From Planobispora longispora (GTDB lineage Bacteria > Actinomycetota > Actinomycetes > Streptosporangiales > Streptosporangiaceae): 64,000 nt of DNA. The notes under the pieces were generated by a model. It saw nothing but the letters and a program-made list of their open reading frames with translations. It had not been told where the DNA came from and ran no database searches. The DNA is taken from the NCBI RefSeq assembly GCF_016863135.1, contig NZ_BOOH01000063.1, positions 1 through 64,000 of the forward strand. Reading direction: 5' to 3'. Positions 45,901 to 54,214 of this stretch are shown here, one piece after another; position 1 is the stretch's first letter, and each line of letters starts with the position of its first letter. The translations under genes and the position numbers were made by a program.

Positions 45901-45963
45901 CAGTCCGCTCCCGTCGCGCCGAGGCCAGTCCGCTGCGCACGCTAGCCCCCGCGACGACTGAAA

Positions 45964-45979
45964 GCAAGCAATCGATTGG
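45964..45979. promoter_or_regulatory. CCWAGCG-type operator before the alcohol dehydrogenase
   Basis: GCAAGCAATCGATTGG matches the 7-2-7 consensus in 11 of 14 arm positions and contains the perfect core CAATCGATTG. It lies 64 bp upstream of the minus-strand gene. Confidence 0.6.
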
Positions 45980-46054
45980 TGTGGGAGGCCGGTGCAACGC
46001 TCCGGTAACGCCGCATTGACACCCCGGAGCGGCCAAACCTACGCTGACCGAAAA

Positions 46055-46070
46055 CCAAGCGAGCGCTAGG
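46055..46070. promoter_or_regulatory. CCWAGCG-type operator before the LIV-type importer
   Basis: CCAAGCGAGCGCTAGG lies 68 bp before the binding protein start and differs from the site at 53253 only in the central dinucleotide. Confidence 0.8.
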
Positions 46071-46137
46071 CCAAATTGGGGAGCGGGCGGGGGACCGTAC
46101 GGCACGGCAGGGAGTGACCTGTGGGACGGAGTGACCT

Positions 46138-47418
46138 ATGGGACGGCAGGCAGTGAGACGGCGGCCGGGACGGCTCGTCGGCCTGGTGGCCGCGGCGGCG
46201 CTGGCCGTCGCGGGCTCCGCGGGCTGCGCCGCCGAGCAGAAGGCGGCGGGCACGGGCGGCTCCGGCGGGACGGCCGGGGTGACCGACACCACGATCAAGG
46301 TGGGCGGCGTGCTCACCAAGACCAGCGCGAGCGGCTACTCCACCAAGGACGCCGAGATCGGGGCCAAGGCCCGGTTCCAGCGGGCCAACGACGCCGGTGG
46401 CGTGCACGGGCGGAAGATCGAGTTCGTCGGGGCCGAGGACGACGGCCAGGACGCCGCCAAGGGCGACGCGGCGGCCAAGAAGCTGGTCCAGAAGGACGGG
46501 GTCTTCGCGCTGGTCCCGGTGCACGGGCCCAACTTCGGCGGGGCGGTCTTCCTGGAGCAGCAGGGCGTGCCGTGGTTCGGCTGGGCGACCGGCCCGCAGT
46601 GGTGCGGGACGAAGACGGGCTTCGGCTACAACGGCTGCCTGGCCCCCAAGCCGGGCGCGGGCTCGCAGACCTGGTGGGGCAACCAGATGGCCGAGCTGCT
46701 CGGCGGCTCCGAGGGCAAGACGGTCTACGTCCAGACGACCGACTCCAGCGGCAGCAAGTACGGCGGCAAGACCATCTCGCAGTCCTTCGAGGCCGCGGGC
46801 TTCAAGATCGTCGGTATCAACTCCGGCCTGCCCGCCGCGGCCCCGCCGCCCGACTGGCTGCCGTACGTCAACAAGATCATGACCTCGGACGGCGGGAAGG
46901 CCCCGGACGTGGTGGTCTCCATCATCGCCGGGACCAAGTTCAACGTCGGGCTCTACTCGGCGCTGAAGAAGGCCGGGTACGAGGGTGTGCTGTCCGACGC
47001 CACCAGCTACGACGCGGCCATCCTGAAGGACCCGGCCACCGCCCAGGCGCTGGAGGGCGTGATCGCGGCCCCGATGTTCGAGCCGTTCGAGTCCACCGCG
47101 CCGGAGATCGCGCAGCTCAAGGCCGACGTGGAGAAGGTCGCCCCGGGCACCGTGCCGACCCAGCACCTGGCCATCGGCTACTGGTCGGCGGACATCTTCC
47201 TGAAGGTCCTGGAGCAGACCGGCAAGGACCTGACCCGGGAGAGGTTCCTGGCCGCCGCCAACGGCTCGTTCTCCTACGAGAACGCCGGCTTCGGCCGGAT
47301 CCAGTACCCCAAGGACCACAGCGAGCCCAACGGCTGCGGGGCCCTGGTCAAGCTGGAGGGCGGCGCCTTCAAGGTCGCCAAGAGCATGAAGTGCTTCGAG
47401 AACGTGCCGCTGAAGTAG
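46138..47418 (+). CDS. LIV-type ABC importer binding lipoprotein
   Basis: The protein has 426 residues with a lipoprotein signal (VGLVAAAALAVAGSAGC). It belongs to the branched-chain amino-acid type binding fold (Peripla_BP_6): IKVGGVLTKTSASGYSTKDA, GVHGRKIEFVGAEDDGQD and VPVHGPNFGGAVFLEQQGVP. In actinobacteria such proteins also carry aromatic acids or sterol-type compounds, so leucine is not assured. It leads the importer genes and is separated from them by two strong hairpins. Confidence 0.92.
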   Translation: MGRQAVRRRPGRLVGLVAAAALAVAGSAGCAAEQKAAGTGGSGGTAGVTDTTIKVGGVLTKTSASGYSTKDAEIGAKARFQRANDAGGVHGRKIEFVGAEDDGQDAAKGDAAAKKLVQKDGVFALVPVHGPNFGGAVFLEQQGVPWFGWATGPQWCGTKTGFGYNGCLAPKPGAGSQTWWGNQMAELLGGSEGKTVYVQTTDSSGSKYGGKTISQSFEAAGFKIVGINSGLPAAAPPPDWLPYVNKIMTSDGGKAPDVVVSIIAGTKFNVGLYSALKKAGYEGVLSDATSYDAAILKDPATAQALEGVIAAPMFEPFESTAPEIAQLKADVEKVAPGTVPTQHLAIGYWSADIFLKVLEQTGKDLTRERFLAAANGSFSYENAGFGRIQYPKDHSEPNGCGALVKLEGGAFKVAKSMKCFENVPLK

Positions 47419-47430
47419 CGGCGCCGGACG

Positions 47431-47505
47431 TGCCGCCCGCGAGCTGGCGGGCCACGCGGGCGGCATGACGCGGGCGGCCGGGACCGTCGTGGAGACGGTC
47501 CCGGC
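47431..47505 (+). terminator. Two strong hairpins between binding protein and permease genes
   Basis: Hairpin 1 pairs 47431-47441 with 47455-47465 (11 bp). Hairpin 2 pairs 47477-47488 with 47494-47505 (12 bp, loop GTGGA). Both are perfect. They probably cause partial termination or protect the upstream mRNA so that more binding protein than permease is made. Confidence 0.7.
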
Positions 47506-47562
47506 CCTCGCCGTACCCGGCCCGGCCGATACGTCAGGCGCGAGAGTTCGGGGTGGAGACCC

Positions 47563-50259
47563 TTGTCGGAGTTCGTCGGCTACATCATCAGCGGCCTGGT
47601 CACCGGGGCCGTCTTCGCGGTCATGGCCTCGGGCCTGACCCTCTCCTACGCGGCGACGGGCGTGTTCAACTTCGCCCACGGCGCCATCGGCTTCCTGTCC
47701 GCGCTGCTGTTCTTCGAGCTCACCGTCGGCCTCGGCGTGCCCGCCTGGCCTGCCGGGGTGGTCGCGGTGCTGGTGTTCGCGCCCCTGCTCGGATACGTGC
47801 TGCACCGGGCGATGTTCCGCGGGCTGGCCCAGGCGGGGGAGACCGCGCAGATCGTCGGGACGATCGGCCTGACGATCGCGCTGCCCGCCCTGGGGCTCTG
47901 GATCGTCGACCTGATCGCCGAGCCGTTCGGGCTGCCGCGCGCCGACGCGACCTCGCTCCCGCGCGGGCTGGGGCCGTACCCGGCGGTCAACGTCACCCTC
48001 GGGGGCGTCCGCCTCGACTCCGACCAGATCATCACGTTCGTCTTCGCGCTCCTGGCCGCCGCCGGGCTCTGGGCCTTCATGCGGCACACGCCGTACGGCC
48101 TGCGCATGCGGGCCTCGGTCGACCGCCGCAGGCTGGCGACCCTGCGCGGGATCGACGCCGACGCCTCCTCGGCGCTGGCCTGGACGCTCAGCTCCACCCT
48201 CGCCGGGCTGGCCGGGGTCCTGGCCGTGCCGACCCTGGGGCTGGACTCCACCGCGTTCACCGTGATGCTGTTCGTCTCGGCGACCGCCGCGGTGTTCGGG
48301 CGGCTGCGCTCGATCCCGGTGACCTTCGCCGCCGGGCTCGGCCTCGGCGTGGTGCAGAACCTGGTCGCCGGGTACGCCGACTTCGCCGAGGACGTCACCG
48401 GCCTGCGCACGGCGGTCCCGGTGATCCTGCTGTTCGCCGGGCTGGTGGTGCTCAACAGGTCCAGGGACCGGGTCGCCGGCTCCGCCGCCGAGGACGCGCC
48501 GCCCCCCGACTACCTGGCCGACCTGCCGCTGTGGCGGCGGAGACTGCCCTGGGCCGTGTCCCTCGTCGCCCTGCTCGTCTGGACGTTCACCCGCCCGGCG
48601 GACGACTTCTACGTGGGCGTGGTGGCGCAGGGGCTGGTCCTCGCGCTGATCTTCTGCTCGTTCGTGGTGGTCACCGGCATCGGCGGCATGGTCAACCTCG
48701 CGCAGGCGTCCTTCGCCTCGATGGCCGCGCTGACCTGCGGGTGGGCGTTCTCCTCCGGGCTGCCCTTCCCGGTGGCGATCCTCCTGGGCGTGCTGGGCGC
48801 CACGGCGGTGGGCGTGCTCGTCGCGCTGCCCGCGCTCCGGCTGGGCGGGCGGATCCTGACCCTGGCCACGCTCGCCCTGGCCCTCCTCGCCGACCAGGTG
48901 CTCTTCCAGATCGACGCGTTCAGCAACGGCACCATCGGCTGGCCGCTGCCCGCGCTCGGCCTCGGGTTCGCCGACACCACCGACCCGCGCGTGCGGGTCG
49001 TGCTGCTGCTCGCCCTGATCGGGCTCGTCGGCCTGCTGGTGCGGAACCTGGAACGCTCGGCCTCGGGCCGGGCGATCCTGGCCGTGCGCTCGGCCCCGGC
49101 CGCCGCGACGACCTCGGGCGTCTCCGCGCCCCGCACCAAGATCCTGCTGTTCGCCCTGGCGTCGGGGATCGCGGGCCTGGGCGGGGTGCTGTTCGCGATC
49201 TCCAAGGGATCGGTGACGGCCACCGACCTGCCCGCCTTCGCGGGGTTCGTCTGGCTGGCCGTGGTCGTCCTGCAGGGCGTCCGCCGGATCGGCGGGGCCG
49301 TGCTCGGCGGCCTGATCGCCGCGATCTTCCCCGAGCTGCTGGCCACGTGGCACGTGTCCGCGCACGTCGGCGCGATCCTGTTCGGCACCGGCGGCATGAT
49401 CCTGGCCCGGCACCCCGACGGCGTGCTCGCCCAGATGGCCGAGGGCCGCTACCGCCGCCGGCGGCGCAGACTCGAACGCACCAAGGCGGCCGCGATCCAG
49501 GCGGAGGCGGCGCCCGCCGTGCGAGCCGCGGCGGCATCGGGCCCCGATCACCCCGGCGAGCCCGCCGTGCCGGAGTCGGACGCGCTGTTCCGGCTGGAGA
49601 ACGTGGTCGCGGGATACGGCGACGTGACGGTGCTGCGCGGGGTGGACCTGTCCGTACGGCCCGGCGAGGTGGTGGCGCTGCTCGGGGCCAACGGCGCGGG
49701 CAAGTCCACGACCTGCGCGGTGGCGGCGGGGGACCTGCCGGTGACGGCCGGGCGGGTGCTCCTGGACGGGGCGGACGTCACCGCCTGGCCCGCGCACCGC
49801 CGCGCGCGGGAGGGCGTGCTGCTCGCCCCCGAAGGGCGCGGCGTGTTCCCCAGCCTGACCGTCGAGGAGAACCTGCGGACCTGGCTGACGGACCCCGGCC
49901 CCGTCTACGAGCGATTGCCCCAGCTCGCCCGGCGGCGCGGGATCGCCGCGGGCGCCCTGTCCGGAGGGGAGCAGCAGCTGCTCACCCTCGCCCCGGCGCT
50001 GGTCCGGCCGCCCCGGGTGCTGATCGCCGACGAGCCGTCGCTGGGCCTGGCCCCGCTGGTCGTGGCGGAGATCTTCGAGGTCTTCGCCGAGCTGCGGGAG
50101 CGCGGCGTCGCGCTGCTGCTGGTGGAGGAGAAGGCCACCGCCGCGCTGGAGCTGGCGGACCGGGTGGCCTTCATGCGCCTGGGCCGGGTCACCTGGAGCG
50201 GGCCGCGTGCCGAGGTGGACGACACCCGGCTCACCGCCGCGTACCTGGGGGTGTCGTGA
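47563..50259 (+). CDS. Three-domain fusion LivH-LivM-LivF of a LIV-type ABC importer
   Basis: The protein has 898 residues and merges three subunits. Residues of about 1-310 are a LivH permease (GLTLSYAATGVFNFAHGAIG). Residues of about 330-630 are a LivM permease (VTGIGGMVNLAQASFASMAA, a late ISKGSVTATDLPAF). Residues of about 665-898 are a LivF ATPase: Walker A GANGAGKST, signature LSGGEQQLL, Walker B VLIADEPSLGL. The start is TTG with GGAG upstream. The stop overlaps the LivG start by four bases. With LivG and the lipoprotein this makes a complete importer from three genes. Confidence 0.93.
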   Translation: MSEFVGYIISGLVTGAVFAVMASGLTLSYAATGVFNFAHGAIGFLSALLFFELTVGLGVPAWPAGVVAVLVFAPLLGYVLHRAMFRGLAQAGETAQIVGTIGLTIALPALGLWIVDLIAEPFGLPRADATSLPRGLGPYPAVNVTLGGVRLDSDQIITFVFALLAAAGLWAFMRHTPYGLRMRASVDRRRLATLRGIDADASSALAWTLSSTLAGLAGVLAVPTLGLDSTAFTVMLFVSATAAVFGRLRSIPVTFAAGLGLGVVQNLVAGYADFAEDVTGLRTAVPVILLFAGLVVLNRSRDRVAGSAAEDAPPPDYLADLPLWRRRLPWAVSLVALLVWTFTRPADDFYVGVVAQGLVLALIFCSFVVVTGIGGMVNLAQASFASMAALTCGWAFSSGLPFPVAILLGVLGATAVGVLVALPALRLGGRILTLATLALALLADQVLFQIDAFSNGTIGWPLPALGLGFADTTDPRVRVVLLLALIGLVGLLVRNLERSASGRAILAVRSAPAAATTSGVSAPRTKILLFALASGIAGLGGVLFAISKGSVTATDLPAFAGFVWLAVVVLQGVRRIGGAVLGGLIAAIFPELLATWHVSAHVGAILFGTGGMILARHPDGVLAQMAEGRYRRRRRRLERTKAAAIQAEAAPAVRAAAASGPDHPGEPAVPESDALFRLENVVAGYGDVTVLRGVDLSVRPGEVVALLGANGAGKSTTCAVAAGDLPVTAGRVLLDGADVTAWPAHRRAREGVLLAPEGRGVFPSLTVEENLRTWLTDPGPVYERLPQLARRRGIAAGALSGGEQQLLTLAPALVRPPRVLIADEPSLGLAPLVVAEIFEVFAELRERGVALLLVEEKATAALELADRVAFMRLGRVTWSGPRAEVDDTRLTAAYLGVS

Positions 50260-51083
50260 GAATGAACGGTGGGACGGGTGTGGACGGCGGAGCGGGCGCG
50301 GACGGTGTGACGGGCGTGAAGGCGGACGGCGGAGCGGGCGCGGCGCTGGCGGTCGAGGCGGTCTCGGTGTCCTTCGGCGGCGTCCGCGCGCTCAGCGACG
50401 TCTCCTTCGAGGTGCCGCCGGGGCAGGTGTGCGGGGTGATCGGGCCCAACGGCGCGGGCAAGACCACGCTGTTCGACGTCATCTCCGGGCTGCGCCGGCC
50501 GGCCTCCGGCTCCGTCTCGGTGGCGGGCCGCGACACCACGGCCGTCCCGGCGGTACGGCGGGCCCGCGCCGGGCTGCGCCGTACCTTCCAGCGGACCCAG
50601 GTGTTCGGCCGGCTGACCGTGGCCGACAACGTGCTGGCCGCGATGGAGTGGCGCGGGGGCGGCGGCGGCCTCCTGGCGGACCTGACCGGCTGGCCCGCCC
50701 GGCGGAGGCTGGAGCGTGAGCGCAGGCGGCGGGTGGACGAGGTGCTCGCCCTGTGCGGGCTGACCGAGCTGCGCGACGCCTACGCGGCCTCCCTGCCCGT
50801 CGGCCAGCGCCGCCTGGTCGAGCTGGCCCGCGCCCTGGCCGACGACCCCGCGCTGCTCCTGCTCGACGAGCCGACCTCCGGCCTCGACGCCGATCAGACC
50901 ACCCGCCTCGGGGAGGTCGTCCGGTCGCTGGACACCACGACGCTGCTGGTCGAGCACGACATGGGCTTCGTCATGGAGGTCTGCGACCGCCTCGTCGTCC
51001 TGGACCTCGGCGAGGTCATCGCCGTCGGGACCCCCGCCGAGATCCGCGACGACCCCGCCGTGCGCGCGGCCTATCTCGGCTGA
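50256..51083 (+). CDS. LIV-type ABC importer ATPase (LivG-like)
   Basis: The protein has 275 residues (GTG 50256 inside the GTGA overlap; ATG 50262 possible). The first 28 residues are a Gly/Ala/Asp-rich tail. The ABC domain has Walker A GPNGAGKTT, a LivG-type RTFQRTQVFGRLTV, a degenerate signature LPVGQRRLVEL and Walker B LLLLDEPTSGLD. It pairs with the LivF domain of the fused protein. Confidence 0.93.
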   Translation: MRMNGGTGVDGGAGADGVTGVKADGGAGAALAVEAVSVSFGGVRALSDVSFEVPPGQVCGVIGPNGAGKTTLFDVISGLRRPASGSVSVAGRDTTAVPAVRRARAGLRRTFQRTQVFGRLTVADNVLAAMEWRGGGGGLLADLTGWPARRRLERERRRRVDEVLALCGLTELRDAYAASLPVGQRRLVELARALADDPALLLLDEPTSGLDADQTTRLGEVVRSLDTTTLLVEHDMGFVMEVCDRLVVLDLGEVIAVGTPAEIRDDPAVRAAYLG

Positions 51084-51138
51084 GGACGAATCCGTGCCGT
51101 GGGGTCCGCACCGCGGGGGCCGCAAGCGTGACGGATCG

Positions 51139-51561
51139 TCACCGGAGTCCGGCCAGGGTCGCCAGCAGCGACCGGAAGACGTGCGAGCGCCAGCCGCTGC
51201 TCATGCCGCGGAACGCGTACTCCTGAACGGGGTCGTCGAGGTCGAAGCCCGCGTGTTCGACGAACAGCCGGGTTCCGCGGCCCTCGGCGGTCAGCCGCCA
51301 GGTGACCGTGGTGTCGAGCGCGCCCCCGGCCCAGCCGATGCGCAGCAGCCGCCCGTCGTCGATCTCCAGGACCTCGCACCGGATGATCCCGTCGAAGCCG
51401 ACGCGCGGGACCGGCTGGGTGGCGAAGGTGAACCGATGGCCCACGACCGGCTTGAAGTCGTTCGGCATCAGCCAGCGGGCCAGGAGGTCCGAGTCGGTCA
51501 GCGCCCGCCACACCTTGGCCGGTGGATGCGGCAGGAACTCGTCGACCTCGATCGTCGTCAT
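51139..51561 (-). CDS. SRPBCC (AHSA1-like) protein in an ArsR cluster
   Basis: The protein has 140 residues; ATG follows GGGAG. Typical segments are FLPHPPAKVWRALTDSDLLARWLM and TVTWRLTAEGRGTRLFVEHAGF. Such proteins commonly accompany ArsR regulators and probably bind a hydrophobic ligand. It is on the same strand as ArsR and VOC genes, with a 115-bp gap that shows no coding signal. Confidence 0.9.
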   Translation of the reverse strand: MTTIEVDEFLPHPPAKVWRALTDSDLLARWLMPNDFKPVVGHRFTFATQPVPRVGFDGIIRCEVLEIDDGRLLRIGWAGGALDTTVTWRLTAEGRGTRLFVEHAGFDLDDPVQEYAFRGMSSGWRSHVFRSLLATLAGLR

Positions 51562-51676
51562 GCTCTCCCTTCCCGTCGCACATGATGGGACCGCCGTACG
51601 GCGGTACCGGCGACCGGGTCCGGCCCGGCCGGAGCCGGTGCGCTCCCGAACCGTTTCCCGGTCCCGGCTTCTGTGG

Positions 51677-51982
51677 TCACAACTCCTCCAGCAGGTCGCG
51701 CAGGGCGGCCAGCCTGCCGCGCCAGAACCGCTCGTACGGCGCGAGCCAGTCCGACAACTCGTGGAAGGGCCCGGGCTCCAGTTGGTAGAGGCGGTGCCGG
51801 CCGTTGCGTCGCTCACTCACCAGCCCGGCGTCCTTGAGCACCTTGAGATGCTCCGAGACGCTCGGCCGGCTCATGTCGAAATGGGCGGCCAGGTCGCCGA
51901 CCGGTCGCGGCCCGTCCAGCAGCAGCGCGACGAGGTCCCGCCGTACGGGACTGGCCAGCGCGGCGAACACGTCCACCGGCAC
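51677..51982 (-). CDS. ArsR family transcriptional regulator
   Basis: The protein has about 101 residues. The winged HTH reads FAALASPVRRDLVALLLDG, then DLAAHFDMSRPSVSEHLKVL, then GLVSERRNGRHRLYQLEPGP. No metal-binding Cys pair is present, so it belongs to the non-metal branch often paired with SRPBCC proteins. The GTG at 51982 lies a few bases after the VOC stop, so it is coupled to that gene. Twin palindromes upstream of VOC are its likely targets. Confidence 0.9.
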   Translation of the reverse strand: MPVDVFAALASPVRRDLVALLLDGPRPVGDLAAHFDMSRPSVSEHLKVLKDAGLVSERRNGRHRLYQLEPGPFHELSDWLAPYERFWRGRLAALRDLLEEL

Positions 51983-51987
51983 GGGCG

Positions 51988-52350
51988 TCAGCCGGCGGAC
52001 GCCAGGACGATTCCGTTCCCGTCGGGATCGGCGAAGGTCGCCTGGCGGCCCCACGGCAGGTCCTGGGGACCTTCGACGGCCACCCCCGCCTCCCGGAGCC
52101 GGGCGCAGTCCGTGTCGATGTCGGAGGTGGTCAACATCAGTCCTTGAACGTCGCCCGGGGTCGTGCCGGGCAGATGGGCGGCGAGGACCACGCCGGTTTG
52201 CGCCCCCTCCGGTGCGACCTGGAGCCACCGCATCGGCCCCATCGAGCGGTCCTCGAGCACCGTGAAGCCGAGGAGGCCGGCGTAGAAGTCCTTCGCGACG
52301 TCCTGATCGGAGACCGGAACGGTCACCAGTGCCACCTGTGTGATGTTCAT
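51988..52350 (-). CDS. VOC (glyoxalase/bleomycin-resistance) family protein
   Basis: The protein has 120 residues with the VOC beta-alpha-beta repeat: VTVPVSDQDVAKDFYAGLLGFTV at the start and ATFADPDGNGIVLAS at the end. Such proteins are metal-dependent lyases, dioxygenases or drug-binding proteins. It is the first gene of the VOC-ArsR unit and its promoter carries two GTAGG-N6-CCTAC sites. Confidence 0.9.
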   Translation of the reverse strand: MNITQVALVTVPVSDQDVAKDFYAGLLGFTVLEDRSMGPMRWLQVAPEGAQTGVVLAAHLPGTTPGDVQGLMLTTSDIDTDCARLREAGVAVEGPQDLPWGRQATFADPDGNGIVLASAG

Positions 52351-52364
52351 GAGGTCGAAGATAC

Positions 52365-52405
52365 GTAGGGTGTTTCCTACCTGTCAAGCGTAGGCGATTC
52401 CCTAC
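52365..52405. promoter_or_regulatory. Twin ArsR-type operators
   Basis: GTAGGGTGTTTCCTAC (52365-52380) and GTAGGCGATTCCCTAC (52390-52405) share the form GTAGG-N6-CCTAC and are 25 bp apart, starting 15 bp upstream of the VOC start. Confidence 0.8.
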
Positions 52406-52430
52406 CTTTTCGTTTCCGTCGCGCGGACGC

Positions 52431-53204
52431 TCAGGTGAAGAGCTGGCCGGCGTTGACGTCGAGGGTGGCGCCGGTGATGGAACGGGCCCGGTCGGAGGCG
52501 AGGAAGACGATCGCGCGGGCGACGTCCTCCTCGGTGGCGATCCGGCGCAGCGCCATCGCGCTCACGTCGCGGGCCAGGACGTCCTCGAAGGCGACGCCCT
52601 CGGCGGCGGCCCGGGTGCGCATCCAGTCGTCCAGGACCTCGCTGGCGATCCAGCCGGGGGCCACGCAGTTGACCCGCACGCCGTACGGCCCGAGCTCGTC
52701 GGCCAGGCAGTGGGAGAGCAGGTGCGCGGCGGCCTTGCCGGCGGCGAAGTCGCTGCGGCCCGCGTAGCCCTTCCGGGACGACATGGAGGTCACGTTCACG
52801 ATCGCGCCCTCGCCCCGCTCGACCATCAGGGGGGCGAGGAAGCGGCAGGCGAGCAGCGTGCCGTACGCGCCGATGTCGACCGCCGCGCGCCAGGAGGCCA
52901 GGTCGGCGGGGGACATCTCCAGTACGTTCTTGCGGTGGGTGCCCGGGAAGGCCGCGTTGACCAGGACGTCCAGGCGGCCGAAGCGCCCGGTGACGGCGGC
53001 GGCGAGGGCCTCGACGTCCGTGGGGTCGGTGACGTCGGCGGGGACGGCGACCGTGCCGGGGACCTCGGCGGCGATCTTCTCGACGGTGGCGGCGGTCCGG
53101 GCGGCGACCACCACGCGGGCGCCCTCGGCGGCCATCGTCCGGGCCAGCGTCCGGCCCAGGCCGGGCCCCGCCCCGGTGATGACCGCGATCTTTCCGTGCA
53201 GCAT
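52431..53204 (-). CDS. Short-chain dehydrogenase/reductase with Phe in place of the catalytic Tyr
   Basis: The protein has 257 residues. The nucleotide motif is TGAGPGLGRTLA; NAAFPG stands where NNAG is usual; the catalytic Ser is in VTSMSS. The expected Tyr-x3-Lys reads FAAGK (codon TTC), so the general acid is missing. C-terminal part (ASDRARSITGATLDVNAGQ) is normal. It may be inactive, need an alternative mechanism, or reflect a base error. It is divergent from an LLM gene across a CCWAGCG-type operator. Confidence 0.9.
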   Translation of the reverse strand: MLHGKIAVITGAGPGLGRTLARTMAAEGARVVVAARTAATVEKIAAEVPGTVAVPADVTDPTDVEALAAAVTGRFGRLDVLVNAAFPGTHRKNVLEMSPADLASWRAAVDIGAYGTLLACRFLAPLMVERGEGAIVNVTSMSSRKGYAGRSDFAAGKAAAHLLSHCLADELGPYGVRVNCVAPGWIASEVLDDWMRTRAAAEGVAFEDVLARDVSAMALRRIATEEDVARAIVFLASDRARSITGATLDVNAGQLFT

Positions 53205-53252
53205 CCGGCCTGCCTCCGGTGGTGGGTGGGCTCGCTGTGCTGTACGAGGATA

Positions 53253-53268
53253 CCAAGCGTGCGCTAGG
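53253..53268. promoter_or_regulatory. CCWAGCG-type operator between SDR and LLM genes
   Basis: CCAAGCGTGCGCTAGG lies 48 bp upstream of the SDR start and 43 bp before the LLM start, so it could control both. Confidence 0.8.
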
Positions 53269-53311
53269 TTGGTTAGATGGGACGGGGATCCGCACGGGAG
53301 ACGGAGGCGGG

Positions 53312-54139
53312 ATGAGATTCGGGGTACCGCTCGGGCTGATCCACCCCGACGCGTGGAAGGACGTCGCGGTCGCGGCGGACGAGCTCGGGTTCGAGTCGGT
53401 GTGGCTCCCCGAGCACCTGGTCTTCACCACGGACCTGTCGCTCGCGGTCTACCCGGGCACCGACAAGCCGGGCATCTCGCCGAGCACCCCCCTGTTCGAC
53501 GCCCCCGCCTACCTCTGCTGGCTGGCCGGGCTGACCTCGCGCGTCCGGCTGGGCACCGCCGTCCACCTCTACGCCCTGCGGCACCCGTTCATCTCGGCCC
53601 GGGCCTTCGCCACCCTCGACCGGGTCTCCGGCGGCCGGGCGATCTGCGGGGTCGGCGCGGGATGGTACGAGGGGGAGTGGCGGGCGGCCGGGGTGGACTT
53701 CGCCACCCGGGGGGCCCGCCTGGACGAGGCGATCGAGGTGACCCGGCGGCTCTGGTCGGAGCCGGTCGTCGCGCACTCGGGCCGCTTCCACGCCTTCCCC
53801 GAGGTGGCCTTCGAGCCCAAGCCGGTCCAGGAGCGGCTGCCCATCCTGGCCGGGGGGGAGTCGGGGGCCGCGCTGCGCCGCGCGGCGCGGCTGTGCGACG
53901 GCTGGATCAGCATGCCCCACTCGCTCGGCAGCGTCCGCCCCCAGCTCGACCGGCTCGCGGCGCTCCGGGACGGAGGCCGTCCGTTCTCGGTCACCGTCCA
54001 CGCCTACGAGCTCGCCGGCCCCGCCGAGATCCCCGAGTGGGAGAAGCTCGGCGTCGACCGGATGATCGTCCGCCCCTGGCGGCGCAGCCGCGACGCGGTC
54101 ACCGCCCTGGCCGCCTTCGCCGCCGACTACGGGGTCTGA
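53312..54139 (+). CDS. LLM class F420-dependent oxidoreductase
   Basis: The protein has 275 residues; ATG follows GGAGG. Segments: GFESVWLPEHLVFT, RLGTAVHLYALRHPFISARA, RVSGGRAICGVGAGWYEGEW, LPILAGGESGAALRRAARLCDGW. It is the fourth luciferase-like enzyme in the window. It is divergent from the SDR over a shared operator, suggesting sequential action on one pathway. Confidence 0.93.
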   Translation: MRFGVPLGLIHPDAWKDVAVAADELGFESVWLPEHLVFTTDLSLAVYPGTDKPGISPSTPLFDAPAYLCWLAGLTSRVRLGTAVHLYALRHPFISARAFATLDRVSGGRAICGVGAGWYEGEWRAAGVDFATRGARLDEAIEVTRRLWSEPVVAHSGRFHAFPEVAFEPKPVQERLPILAGGESGAALRRAARLCDGWISMPHSLGSVRPQLDRLAALRDGGRPFSVTVHAYELAGPAEIPEWEKLGVDRMIVRPWRRSRDAVTALAAFAADYGV

Positions 54140-54214
54140 CGTCCGGCTCGTCGCTCCGGACCCGGGTCTGCCCGGCGCTCGGGACAGGTCATGCCGCGGC
54201 CGGGTCCCCACCGA

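Noticed and set aside
46066-49797. A minus-strand open frame of 1243 codons opposite the LIV-type importer
   Set aside because: Its translation is Gly/Arg/Asp/His-rich without domains, while the plus strand encodes clear ABC importer proteins. High GC produces such antisense frames.
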